This document shows, in pieces, positions 37,070 to 45,685 of a DNA stretch of 64,000 nt (position 1 is the first letter of the stretch; every line of letters starts with the position of its first letter). Origin of the DNA: Planctomycetota bacterium. Its GTDB lineage: Bacteria; Planctomycetota; Phycisphaerae; Phycisphaerales; UBA1924. The notes beneath the pieces were generated by a model. It did no database searches. It saw nothing but the letters and a program-made list of their open reading frames with translations, and was not told the origin of the DNA. The DNA lies in NCBI GenBank assembly GCA_018968885.1, contig JAGWZK010000019.1, positions 1 to 64,000 on the forward strand. Reading direction: 5' to 3'. The translations under genes were made by a program, and so were the position numbers.

Positions 37070-38386
37070 ATGAGAGACGTGCCAGAGGCGCGAGTGAGTG
37101 GTGAGCAGACCTTTGGTGGTCACACACCATTGCGCTGTGCGGCGGGCTTGTCTACGCATCCAGAGGCGCTCGATGCCCTCGAACAGGCATGCACACAAGT
37201 GATGCTCGCGCTCGGCGGATCTCCAATCGCCTGTGCCTTGGTTTTTCTCTCCAAGCATCACGTGCATGAGGCCGAGCCCTTAGCCCGCCACGCGCGGATT
37301 GCCCTCAACACCACCAACGTGCTTGGGTGCAGTGCCGAATCCGTCATCGGCGGCACCTTTGAATTGGAAGGTTCTCCGGGTATCTCTGTGCTGGCGATCA
37401 GTGGCGGTGGAGTGTCGATTCACCCTTTCAGCAGCGACGAAGTGCCGCAGCGTCTCGATGAAATGTCACCCGAGGCGGTGAGCATCCTCGCAGAAAATCT
37501 CCTTGGACCGCGCGACACCCTGCGCGGCGCCATTATGCTCGCAGACCCTTTCACCACGCCAGTGATCAAGCTCTTTCCCATGCTCAATCGGCTGCTGGAT
37601 GGCAAGCCCTTGGTCGGCGGCATGGCATCGGCGGCTGCAGACCCGGGTTCCAATGTGCTGCTCGCTGCCAGCGGCGACGCGGTGCGGCCATCAGGGCTGG
37701 TGGGTCTGGCGTTGCATGGAAAGATTCAACTCGACACTGTGGTGAGCCAGGGTTGCGCACCCATCGGGCCGAATCTGGTGATTACCAAGTGCAAAAAGAA
37801 TCTGGTCTTTGAAGTTGGTGGACGATCCATCTTTGAGGCGATCCGCGAAGTTGTGGAATCACTGAGCGATGCGCAGCGCGAGCAGATGAAGCAGGGGCTT
37901 TTTGTCGGCCGCGTCATCGATGAATACAAGCAGCAGTTCGGTCGGGGCGACTATCTCATCCGCGGCATCGTGGGCGTCGACGAGCGCTCCGGCTCGGTCG
38001 CGGTCGGCGATCTGATGCGCATCGGGCAGACGATCCGGCTGCACATTCGCGATGGTCAGACCGCGCGCGAGGATCTGGAAATGCTCATGGACGCTCAGCA
38101 GTTGCATGGCGCTCCTGTCGGGTGCCTGCTGGTGTCGTGCAATGGTCGTGGGCAGCGGTTGTTTGGCAGACCAAATATCGATGCGGGAACAGTGTGCCGC
38201 GCATTTCAACCCATGGAGCCGGGCGAGACGCGCGCCAAGATCGGCCATGCGATTGATAGCCAGCCGGGGCCGGTCCCTCTCGCCGGATTCTTTGGCGCTG
38301 GTGAATTCGGCCCGATTGGTCGCAGTAATTTCCTGCACGGCCATACTGCCGTGGCCACCTTGCTGCGTGCGCCTTTGGGTACGTGA
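37070..38386 (+). CDS. FIST domain protein
   Basis: A 438-residue soluble protein with FIST_N and FIST_C architecture. The N-domain shows ACALVFLSKHHVHEAEPLARHARIAL, NVLGCSAESVIGG and PLVGGMASAA. The C-domain shows GLALHGKIQLDTVVSQGCAPIGPNLVITKCKKNLVFEVGGRSIFEAI and ends with GFFGAGEFGPIGRSNFLHGHTAV. FIST proteins are proposed small-ligand sensors, usually linked to histidine kinases or cyclic-di-GMP enzymes. No such partner is fused or adjacent here. The conserved GEFGP(I)G and HGHT motifs are intact. Confidence 0.9.
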   Translation: MRDVPEARVSGEQTFGGHTPLRCAAGLSTHPEALDALEQACTQVMLALGGSPIACALVFLSKHHVHEAEPLARHARIALNTTNVLGCSAESVIGGTFELEGSPGISVLAISGGGVSIHPFSSDEVPQRLDEMSPEAVSILAENLLGPRDTLRGAIMLADPFTTPVIKLFPMLNRLLDGKPLVGGMASAAADPGSNVLLAASGDAVRPSGLVGLALHGKIQLDTVVSQGCAPIGPNLVITKCKKNLVFEVGGRSIFEAIREVVESLSDAQREQMKQGLFVGRVIDEYKQQFGRGDYLIRGIVGVDERSGSVAVGDLMRIGQTIRLHIRDGQTAREDLEMLMDAQQLHGAPVGCLLVSCNGRGQRLFGRPNIDAGTVCRAFQPMEPGETRAKIGHAIDSQPGPVPLAGFFGAGEFGPIGRSNFLHGHTAVATLLRAPLGT

Positions 38387-38409
38387 GTGGGCCCGTGAAT
38401 CACGCGTGC

Positions 38410-39561
38410 TTACTGACCAGGTGACAGATCGCTCGGCGGCATCACCTGCGCCAGCGTCGGCAAGAGGAATTGTCGACCCCGGTAGCTCACCAGTTTGCCA
38501 CTGATGCGATATCGCGCACTGTCGCCGTGGCGAAATACCAGTCCTTCTAGCCGTTCCATCTGTGCCGAGGGAAGGAGAACCATCGGCGCGTCAGATGGGG
38601 CGGATGTGCCACTGTCGGGCGTGAAGATCAGCCACGCATCGTGGCGGACCACGCGTCCTTGGCGACCGTTGATGTGCTGACCATCGGGGCGATTGCTTGC
38701 AGTTGCCGGAACTGCTGGCGATGGAACGGCTCCGCCCTGCGTTGCGTCAGGAGTTGTGCCCGCCGCAGAAGCATTGCCACTAGAAGGTGTCAACGTCGCG
38801 GCAGTCTCCAGAGCACGCGCGGTCGTACGCCTGCTTTCCAGTTCCTGAATCAGCGATTTCACATCGGCGGATTCGGTAAGCACCGGAGCAGGAGGCGCTG
38901 TGGTGGCTGATGACGCAGGAGAAGATGACGCAGGAGAAGAGGAAGCAGGTGAGGAAGCGACGGTGGCCGATTCGGGAGTTGTCGCCGTCGTGCTCGCCGG
39001 CGGTGTGGTGGTGGGGGGGACCGAAAGCAGAATGTGCGGCCTTCCATGAAATGCAAAGACCTGACCATTGATGTAGTACCGACCCAGTTCGCGCGCGGCC
39101 GGAACCTCCGGCACCGGATGCCCATCCTTGGATGAACGAGCACTCTCCGGGGGCGGCGAATTGTCGTTCAGTCCCACACCGAGCATGGATTCAAATCGCG
39201 CCAGCGCTGTGCAGGGAAGAAGTGAAGCCGCTTGAGAGAAGGCCGGAACCGAACCGGTCGCGGCACCGTCTGTGGGAGCATCGGGGCGAAAGATCAGTCC
39301 ACCCTTGGCATCCCAGATCAGGGTGCCCGGCATCATCGTGACAATCGCACCTTCGGCGATCACGGGTGCAGGCCGCGTCGTGGTTGCTGACCCGCCCACT
39401 GGCGTCAGGTCCACTTCGCGCTTGGGCAACGTCGGCACCGGGTCACTTGCTCCCAGACACGCAGTCGTCAGCAGCGTGCCAGCGCACAACGTCACGCCGA
39501 TGGCGAGTGACAAACGATCGACTCGGCAGGAAGCGCTCTGGCGGGGGATTGAATGGTCCAT
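38410..39561 (-). CDS. Exported Ser/Ala/Thr-rich protein of unknown function
   Basis: A 383-residue protein. The signal sequence contains LLTTACLGAS, where TTAC could act as a lipobox. Two similar units stand out: RYYINGQVFAFHGRPHILL near residues 160-180 and ARYRISGKLVSYRGRQFLL near the C-terminus. This suggests an internal duplication of a small beta domain. Between them lies a low-complexity linker with SSPASSSPASSSPASSA. No family was recognised. A TTG- or ATG-initiated extension to 39582 is possible. It is convergent with the FIST gene, 23 bases from its stop. Confidence 0.6.
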   Translation of the reverse strand: MDHSIPRQSASCRVDRLSLAIGVTLCAGTLLTTACLGASDPVPTLPKREVDLTPVGGSATTTRPAPVIAEGAIVTMMPGTLIWDAKGGLIFRPDAPTDGAATGSVPAFSQAASLLPCTALARFESMLGVGLNDNSPPPESARSSKDGHPVPEVPAARELGRYYINGQVFAFHGRPHILLSVPPTTTPPASTTATTPESATVASSPASSSPASSSPASSATTAPPAPVLTESADVKSLIQELESRRTTARALETAATLTPSSGNASAAGTTPDATQGGAVPSPAVPATASNRPDGQHINGRQGRVVRHDAWLIFTPDSGTSAPSDAPMVLLPSAQMERLEGLVFRHGDSARYRISGKLVSYRGRQFLLPTLAQVMPPSDLSPGQ

Positions 39562-39674
39562 GATGCAGAGAATATCGGTCATACACGGTCTGCGTATTCG
39601 ATGTCGCGCGGATCAAACCCGGCTTGCTGGGTTGCTTGGTCGAAGTTGGCTTACTACCGTTATGGTCCAACTCT

Positions 39675-39748
39675 GCCCAGGTGCCAGAGTGGTCTAATGG
39701 GACGGATTGCAAATCCGTTATTCGTCGGTTCGAATCCGACCCTGGGCT
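39675..39748 (+). tRNA. tRNA-Cys (GCA anticodon)
   Basis: The acceptor stem is GCCCAGG (39675-39681) with CCTGGGC (39741-39747). The anticodon stem ACGGA/TCCGT encloses the loop TTGCAAA, with anticodon GCA at its centre. The T arm is GTCGG TTCGAAT CCGAC. CCA is not encoded. A hairpin terminator follows. Confidence 0.95.
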
Positions 39749-39771
39749 TTTCTGACTGAAAACCAAGCAAA

Positions 39772-39809
39772 CGGGCCGCCCGATGATTCGAGCGGCCCGC
39801 TGTGTTTTT
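39772..39809. terminator. Terminator between tRNA-Cys and the PEP-CTERM gene
   Basis: CGGGCCGC (39772-39779) pairs with GCGGCCCG (39792-39799), and a T-run starts at about 39804. The opposite strand also has T-rich sequence after the stem, so it may end transcripts from both sides. Confidence 0.75.
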
Positions 39810-39828
39810 CAATTCTGCAATCGGGCAT

Positions 39829-40737
39829 TCAGCGTTTGCGACGCAGGGCGATCAGGCCTCCCGCCGCCATCAGGCCAGCGGTGCCGGGAGTGGGAATGTA
39901 GCCGGTGTAGGCAGGAAGGTGCACTTCGCCATCCTGCTGGAAGGACTTCGCCGCCACCGAGCCCGCGATGACGGTGGTGTTGCGCAGGTGAGCCAGGGGG
40001 GCCAGTACCGCGCCGACCACCAGGCGATCGAGCGTCACCGAAGTGGCCTCGTAGAAGTTCCAGAGGATCTTGGATCCGTTGGCCTCATTGGCCAGGTTGC
40101 CGACCATGTTGCCTTGGTTGAAATTGATGGTGGTGCCGCTGACGTTGATGATGACGCTGGTCGCGCCATTGAAATTCATATCGATCTGCTGCACATTGTT
40201 GTTGGAAAAGAGCGATGTGCCGGACACGCTGAAGAACGCCACGCCGTTACCATTTGCGACGGCGTTGAAGTTCACAGGGCCGGGCTGACCGTTAGGAATA
40301 TTCACCGTGTTGGTCGGAGTTTGACCAGCCAGGAAGGACGACGCCGAGAGCGTCTGGGCAAAGAGGTTGGCCACCGACGCCGCGGCGTTGGCATCACTCA
40401 CCTGCACGCCGCCGCCATTGAAGTTGGCGTTGCCACTGCGCACGCCACCGAGGCGGATGTTACCGGCCTGCATGTTGACGTTGGAAGTCTGGATGTTGCG
40501 ACCCACCAGCAGCACATCGGTGCCGATGTAATTAGAAGCGGGCGTGAGCCGCGTGCCATAGTTGGAAGCGCCACCGAGCAGGTCGCGGCCAATTGCAGCG
40601 CGGCCTTCAACTTCGGAAGACGACGTCAGGTCGTTCTGGACGATGACGCTCCAATTGGAAAGGACCGAGGCGTTGGTGGTGCTGATGACCGCCGCGCTGA
40701 TCAAAGCGGCGACGCCGACGAACTGCTGCATGGACAT
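39829..40737 (-). CDS. Choice-of-anchor A / PEP-CTERM surface protein
   Basis: A 302-residue exported protein. The signal peptide (MSMQQFVGVAALISAAVISTTNA) precedes a beta-helical-like domain with repeated Asn-rich strands (NWSVIVQNDLTSSSEVEGRAAIGRDLL; TSVIINVSGTTINFNQGNMVGN; GAVLAPLAHLRNTTVIAGSVAAKSFQQ). This pattern is the choice-of-anchor A domain. The C-terminus has the exosortase-type sorting signal: IPTPGTAG, a hydrophobic helix and the basic end LRRKR. It is expected to be sorted and perhaps released at the outer surface or in exopolysaccharide. ATG 40737 follows GGGAGAG. The gap 40738-40990 has no gene. Confidence 0.88.
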   Translation of the reverse strand: MSMQQFVGVAALISAAVISTTNASVLSNWSVIVQNDLTSSSEVEGRAAIGRDLLGGASNYGTRLTPASNYIGTDVLLVGRNIQTSNVNMQAGNIRLGGVRSGNANFNGGGVQVSDANAAASVANLFAQTLSASSFLAGQTPTNTVNIPNGQPGPVNFNAVANGNGVAFFSVSGTSLFSNNNVQQIDMNFNGATSVIINVSGTTINFNQGNMVGNLANEANGSKILWNFYEATSVTLDRLVVGAVLAPLAHLRNTTVIAGSVAAKSFQQDGEVHLPAYTGYIPTPGTAGLMAAGGLIALRRKR

Positions 40738-40990
40738 TCTTATCTCTCCCTCTCTCAAACAAATGAACACACAAACTTCGCACACCCCGTGCGAGCATCG
40801 CGGAAGGGATGCCGCCTTCGGTTGCTCGGCCACCCACAGCCATACACAGAAGCTGCGGGGCGGATTGGACGAGCCATGTGAAGTGCATAAAGGACACCAC
40901 GGAGATTCAGAGAATCTTCAGTGCGGACCCATCAGCGAGGAAAGTTGATTGGTTCTTCGCGCTCGAAGATTCAACGTCCGAGAAAGTGGC

Positions 40991-42784
40991 CTAACTGGGC
41001 TTGCGAGCTCGAATCGCCAGGAACATCGGGATCTCCCTGCGCGCTGTATTCTCCGCCTCGGCGCGCGGCCCCGGCTCGCTGGTACGCGTGCTCGACCACT
41101 CTTCCAAAGCATCCACCACCAATCCCGCCTGCGCGAGTGCGCCGATGTAGCTCGAGATCGGGCGATGGAATGTCAACGTCGTCACTGGTGCTTTGCCACT
41201 CGCAACTGCACCCGGATTCATCACGATCGATTGCTGAGTCGCCCCCAAATAGCGATCCACGCGTCGATACTGCACGTGCCCTGTTCGTCCCTGCTCCCAC
41301 CCCCAACTTGTCTGCCCCGGCTGACGAAACGCCGGATGCAGCAGAATTGCGACAAACAACCCGCCGGGCTTGAGCGCTCCGCACACACCCTCAAAGACCG
41401 GTGCAAGTGGCTCGATATTCATCAGCGCCATGATGCACGTGGCGCGGTCAAAGTTGCTCAAGCCATCAAGTGCCCGCGCATCACCTACGTGATATTCCGC
41501 AGTGCCTTTGGCTTTCTCTTTGCTGGAAGCAGCCCGGGCAAACTCAATCAACCTCTCCGCGGCATCCACCCCCACCGCATGCACACCCATGCTCGTCAGG
41601 CGGCGACAAAAAGCCCCCTGCCCGCACGCGACATCCAGCACGCGCATTCCCGGCGAAAGTTCCAGTAATCGCAACGCGCCGGGAATCAGCACCTGCTCAT
41701 GATGATCGCTCACACGATCTTCGATCAGATCGTCGTACCAATCGGCAACGTGGTTCCAATCCGAGCGCGGGCCACTCGCCGTGGCGCGCGAAGCCGGTAT
41801 GGAAGCCGATGTTTCAGCGGGCGCCGTCGCCGAACCTGGAACGGGCTCATCGTGCCGCGCGTTCGCCGGTGGCTTACTGCCGCAGAGTTCGTAAAAGTGT
41901 GCAGGCGCGGGGCTGAAGAATCGCTTGGTCTGCCCCGTTCCCGGATGCACGAATGCCAGCTCGTGGCCATGCAAACACAGACGCTGATCTTCGTGCTCTT
42001 TGGGCGCCGTCGGATCAATGCCGTACTTGTGATCGCCCACCAGCCCATGCCCAAGCGACGCCATGTGCACGCGAATCTGGTGCTTGCGACCCGTCTCCAA
42101 CCTCACCTGCACCAGCGAACGTCCTCGCCCTGTCGCCAGCACGCGATAGTGCGTGATCGCCAGTTTGGGCTCCGCTGCCGCCTGATCGCGAGCTTGCTTT
42201 CCGGGCATGGGTCTGCGCTCATCCTTCAATGAACGTCTGCCACCAATCGCGCCCAAAGGCAGCGAATCCACCGTGGTGTCCGGCCTCTCCACCAGCATCG
42301 ATTGCACCGTCCCCATCGGCAGCGTCGTGCGATCACTCGTTGAGGTCGCTTTGGCCGGCTCAAATTCGCCGCGGCAAACCGCCAGATAAATCCGGTGTGC
42401 CTTCTTGCTTCGGAACTGCTCCTTCAGGTGTGTGAAAGCTGACTCGGTCTTGGCAAAGACCAAGAGGCCCGAGGCCTCACGATCCAGGCGATGGATGATC
42501 CACACGCGCGTGCCGCGGCGTTTGGTCACCTGCCGCACATGGTCTTTGATGTGCCCGAAAAGATCCTCAAGGCCTGATCCCGTGGCATCAGCAGTCAGCA
42601 GCCCGGCGGGCTTGTCGACCACGACGACATCGTCGTCCTCATAGATGATGCGCAGCGGCCCTTTGTGATCAGGGCGTGGGCGACGGGGAGGACGCGGCGG
42701 ACGGGGGCCACTTTCGAAGCCGTCTGGGCCAGTTGAGGTATTTTCGGACCTTGGGGCGCGGGGTTTGAAGGGCTTCGGTGCCAT
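40991..42784 (-). CDS. RluA-family pseudouridine synthase fused to a SAM-dependent methyltransferase
   Basis: A 597-residue two-domain protein. Residues about 45-330 form an RluA-type pseudouridine synthase: IIYEDDDVVVVDKPAGLLT, the catalytic loop HRLDREASGLLVFAK (Asp101), LETGRKHQIRVHMASLGHGLVGDHKYG. After a linker, residues about 360-590 form a class I methyltransferase with WNHVADWYDDLI, motif I RVLDVACGQGAFCRRL, AVGVDAAERLI and YHVGDARAL. The N-terminal 40 residues are Pro/Arg-rich. A fused enzyme could modify one rRNA or tRNA site by two reactions, but no target is known. The start ATG lacks a clear ribosome site and the frame is open to 42997. It is divergent from the next gene across 100 bases. 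Confidence 0.88.
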   Translation of the reverse strand: MAPKPFKPRAPRSENTSTGPDGFESGPRPPRPPRRPRPDHKGPLRIIYEDDDVVVVDKPAGLLTADATGSGLEDLFGHIKDHVRQVTKRRGTRVWIIHRLDREASGLLVFAKTESAFTHLKEQFRSKKAHRIYLAVCRGEFEPAKATSTSDRTTLPMGTVQSMLVERPDTTVDSLPLGAIGGRRSLKDERRPMPGKQARDQAAAEPKLAITHYRVLATGRGRSLVQVRLETGRKHQIRVHMASLGHGLVGDHKYGIDPTAPKEHEDQRLCLHGHELAFVHPGTGQTKRFFSPAPAHFYELCGSKPPANARHDEPVPGSATAPAETSASIPASRATASGPRSDWNHVADWYDDLIEDRVSDHHEQVLIPGALRLLELSPGMRVLDVACGQGAFCRRLTSMGVHAVGVDAAERLIEFARAASSKEKAKGTAEYHVGDARALDGLSNFDRATCIMALMNIEPLAPVFEGVCGALKPGGLFVAILLHPAFRQPGQTSWGWEQGRTGHVQYRRVDRYLGATQQSIVMNPGAVASGKAPVTTLTFHRPISSYIGALAQAGLVVDALEEWSSTRTSEPGPRAEAENTARREIPMFLAIRARKPS

Positions 42785-42884
42785 GGGGTATAGAGAGGTT
42801 AGGGAATCAAGATCAGGTTCAGAGGGCAATGAGGTATCAAAGTCGGGTTGAAGAACTGGTACAGACTTGGGTATCTTGTGGGTT

Positions 42885-44126
42885 ATGAACGCGGGCACGG
42901 TGCTGGTCGCCGGTCTTGGGTTGCTCACTTTGATGGCGAGTGTCGCCTCGGCCCAGTGCCAGGAGCGGTGGCGCAAACTGCGCGCCCCGATCAGCAATCC
43001 ACCTTGGCCTCAACTTTCGGCTCGCTGCGTGGCCACATTCGATGCGGATGGCCCGGGAGGTGCTTCGGGGCAGTTCGTGATCGGCGGCGGTCAGTACGCG
43101 CCGATCGGGCAGCCCGCACCCGGCGTCGCTTCGAGTGATGGCATTGGTGTCACAGCGCTGCCCGGGATTCGATCCAGCGTGCAGGCGATGGTGATGTACC
43201 AGGAGTCGCTCTACGCGGCGGGAGAAGGATTTCTGAACTCAGAAGGGATAGGCAGCGCGTTGGTACGCTGGACGGGGTCGACGTGGGTTGGTGTGGGGAA
43301 CATCAGCGGTCAGATCAACGCTTTGTGTGTGTACAACGACGAGTTGATCCTGGGTGGAAACTTCTTCAATGTTGGCGGCCAGTCGATTCCAAGATTGGCG
43401 CGGTACAACGGAACAAATTTCCTGCCGGTCAGCGCATTCGCGGGGACCGCGACGATTCGATTGCTCGGCGTACACGATGGCAAGCTCTACGCCGCCGGGA
43501 CAAGCGGCTCGATTGGCGGCGTGTTTACGCAGGGCATGGCGAGTTGGGATGGAACCACTTGGACGGCAGTTCCCGGCAATATTGCAGGTGCCCAGCAGTA
43601 TGGGCTTGCGAGCTTTCGTGGCAAGTTGATTCTGGTGGGATACGGCCTTGCGCTTCCTCAGCCCAGTTCGGTCCAGCAGTTTGACGGCACAAATTGGACG
43701 CCACTTGGCAACATGGTGAGTGCTCCTGTCTATTCCATCGCCACGCGAGGCGATGAGTGCTTCATCGGTGGTCCCTTTGGTGGCATCGGCTCGCAAGCGG
43801 CTCTCTACATCGCGCGTTTGCCCGCTGGAGGCGCAACTTGGACCGCCATGCCCGATGTCACCACAGGCATGCCGGGGGTGCAGACTCCAGTGACTGGCAT
43901 CACCGAGTGGAATGGCTCCATCGTCGCGGTAGGAAATGGTCACGTGTCGGTGTGGGGCATCTGCCGCGCTGATTTCAACTGCGATGGAGTCGCAGATTTC
44001 TTTGACTATCTGGATTTCGTCTCGGCGTTCGCTGCAGGCGAAACCGCAGCCGATTTTAACAACGACACCGTGGTTGATTTCTTTGACTATCTCGATTTTG
44101 TCGAGATCTTCGCCGTCGGCTGCTGA
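42885..44126 (+). CDS. Secreted beta-propeller-like protein with tandem dockerin-like C-terminus
   Basis: A 413-residue exported protein. The signal peptide ends near VASAQCQ. The body has repeating units built like LVRWTGSTWVGVG...INALCVYNDELILGGNF and MASWDGTTWTAVP, a pattern of planctomycete kelch/propeller-like proteins. The tail has two dockerin-like repeats, ADFNCDGVADFFDYLDFVSAF and ADFNNDTVVDFFDYLDFVEIF, ending in AVGC, nearly the same as the tail of the minus-strand protein at 28135. Its last 40 bases overlap the convergent gene on the other strand. A TTG start 18 bases upstream is possible. Confidence 0.8.
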   Translation: MNAGTVLVAGLGLLTLMASVASAQCQERWRKLRAPISNPPWPQLSARCVATFDADGPGGASGQFVIGGGQYAPIGQPAPGVASSDGIGVTALPGIRSSVQAMVMYQESLYAAGEGFLNSEGIGSALVRWTGSTWVGVGNISGQINALCVYNDELILGGNFFNVGGQSIPRLARYNGTNFLPVSAFAGTATIRLLGVHDGKLYAAGTSGSIGGVFTQGMASWDGTTWTAVPGNIAGAQQYGLASFRGKLILVGYGLALPQPSSVQQFDGTNWTPLGNMVSAPVYSIATRGDECFIGGPFGGIGSQAALYIARLPAGGATWTAMPDVTTGMPGVQTPVTGITEWNGSIVAVGNGHVSVWGICRADFNCDGVADFFDYLDFVSAFAAGETAADFNNDTVVDFFDYLDFVEIFAVGC

Positions 44127-44758
44127 ATTACATCCATCTGTTGCAACTGCTTGCGGTGCCAGCCCGAAAGCAGACTCAATGCGACGACCGCGCCGATCAG
44201 GCACCACATCATGTCTGCCTGAGTATCCCACTGATCGCCTTGAGTGCCCAGAAACGCCGAAGCTCCTTCGTGCCACAATGCCGCAGTTGCCCACTCCAGC
44301 AGTTCATACAACGCGATGAAGGCCAGACACACGCTACCCGTGAGAAAGCCAAGCCATCGTGAATGCGTCAGCGGTGAGCGCCTCATCAGAATCTCGCGAG
44401 TCAGAATCGCAGGCACAAATCCCTGGGCAAAGTGCCCGAGCCGGTCGTAGTGATTGCGCTCCAATCCAAACCACTCCTGCACCCAGAACCCTGCGGGGAC
44501 TTCTGCATAGGTGTATTTGCCACCGATGCACAGAATCCAGGCGTGAATCGCCAAGAGCACGCACAGCAGCATCGAAAGTGGAAATCGCTTGGCCGTCGCC
44601 AGTGCCAAGGGCAGGCCGAGCATGACCGGAAGTGTTTCCAGCGCCCATGTGCCGCGCTCTTTGGGAGTGATGCCGGACCAGATGAGGATCGCAGCCGTCA
44701 ACGCGACCAGCGCAATGCTCATCGGGCGCGGCTTTGTCTCAAGTGCCTGTGTCACCAT
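44087..44758 (-). CDS. DUF2238-family integral membrane protein (YjdF-like)
   Basis: A 223-residue protein with about six membrane helices. The family blocks are ERNHYDRLGHFAQGFVPAILTREILMRR, CLAFIALYELLEWATAALW and the end motif GDQWDTQADMMWCLIGAVVALSLL. The biochemical role of the family is unknown. The ATG at 44758 was chosen over a TTG 18 bases upstream. It lies 33 bases after coaB on the same strand. Its 3' end overlaps the 3' end of the dockerin-tailed gene by 40 bases. Confidence 0.82.
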   Translation of the reverse strand: MVTQALETKPRPMSIALVALTAAILIWSGITPKERGTWALETLPVMLGLPLALATAKRFPLSMLLCVLLAIHAWILCIGGKYTYAEVPAGFWVQEWFGLERNHYDRLGHFAQGFVPAILTREILMRRSPLTHSRWLGFLTGSVCLAFIALYELLEWATAALWHEGASAFLGTQGDQWDTQADMMWCLIGAVVALSLLSGWHRKQLQQMDVIQQPTAKISTKSR

Positions 44759-44791
44759 GCCTGCAAGCGTACTCAAGATTCACGAAACCGC

Positions 44792-45439
44792 TCACGTCCT
44801 GATTGAGCGTAATTCGCCCAGCACCCAGATGGCAAAATCCTCTTTCAGCATCGTGCACGGCGCGGCAATCGTTCGCCCATCCTGCAAAACCAGCGTTCCA
44901 TCAATCACTGCGCTGTCCATCGTCTCAAGTGGATTGGCCACACACGCATCCAATCCCTTTCTCGCGATCTTGCTCTTGGTGGATGCGATCATCTCTTCTC
45001 GGGGCTCCAGCGCAAAACCCACAATCACTTGCCCAGCGCGCCGCGTTGACGCCACCTCGGCAATCAAGTCGGGCGTGGGTTCAAGCTCCAGCGACACCTT
45101 CTCCGCACTCCGGCGAAACTTCCCCCCGGACAATGCAGCCAGAGGTTTGGGTCGATAATCCGCAACCGCCGCAGCCATGATGATCAAGTCCGCCTGCTGT
45201 GCATGGGTACGCAGGAGCCCTTGCAGATCCGCGCAAGTGCGAAAGCGTTGCGTCACGACCGGGGGCGGTGGTGGAGGGGCACACACCGGACCCAGCAGCA
45301 GCGTCGTCGCATACCCCGCGTGCAGACACGCCCCGGCCAACGCAATGCCCATCTTCCCCGAGGAGCGATTTCCCAAAAACCGCACCGCATCGATGGGCTC
45401 ATGCGTCGGGCCGGCTGTGATCAGAACTCGAATCGGCAT
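44792..45439 (-). CDS. coaB: Stand-alone phosphopantothenate-cysteine ligase (CoaB domain)
   Basis: A 215-residue protein matching the C-terminal half of bacterial Dfp (CoaBC). VLITAGPTHEPIDAVRFLGNRSSGKMGIALA is the nucleotide-binding signature, followed by ADLIIMAAAVADYRP and VIVGFALEPREEMI. It would join cysteine to 4'-phosphopantothenate in CoA synthesis. The N-terminal flavin decarboxylase half (CoaC) usually fused to it is missing, and no coaC lies nearby in this window. The ATG at 45439 gives the family N-terminus. Confidence 0.88.
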   Translation of the reverse strand: MPIRVLITAGPTHEPIDAVRFLGNRSSGKMGIALAGACLHAGYATTLLLGPVCAPPPPPPVVTQRFRTCADLQGLLRTHAQQADLIIMAAAVADYRPKPLAALSGGKFRRSAEKVSLELEPTPDLIAEVASTRRAGQVIVGFALEPREEMIASTKSKIARKGLDACVANPLETMDSAVIDGTLVLQDGRTIAAPCTMLKEDFAIWVLGELRSIRT

Positions 45440-45685
45440 AGGTGTCGTCTTTCCGTGCAACCGCGAATCTCAAAACCAGTGTAAAGAGTCACGAGAAGGT
45501 CCGATCTCGGCTGCACATCGAACGATTCCACGCTACCCTAGAAGTCCATTCGGTTTGGATGCCGTTCGTGCTCGTTCGGGTACGGGTGGTGATCCGCGCA
45601 CGGAACCCGCCGCCAACTGTGGCACTTTGCCCATGTTTGGCTTTGGGAAGGAACCCATCGGCACGTCAGTCGGAAAGAACCAAGC

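Noticed and set aside
38880-38960. Tandem repeat resembling a short CRISPR-like or minisatellite array
   Set aside because: It encodes the in-frame SSPASS linker of the exported protein and has no unique spacers, so it is coding low complexity. No CRISPR array was seen anywhere in the window.
42785-42997. N-terminal extension of the RluA-methyltransferase protein
   Set aside because: It would run through the promoter region of the divergent dockerin-tailed gene and past its start codon, and encodes no family-like sequence.
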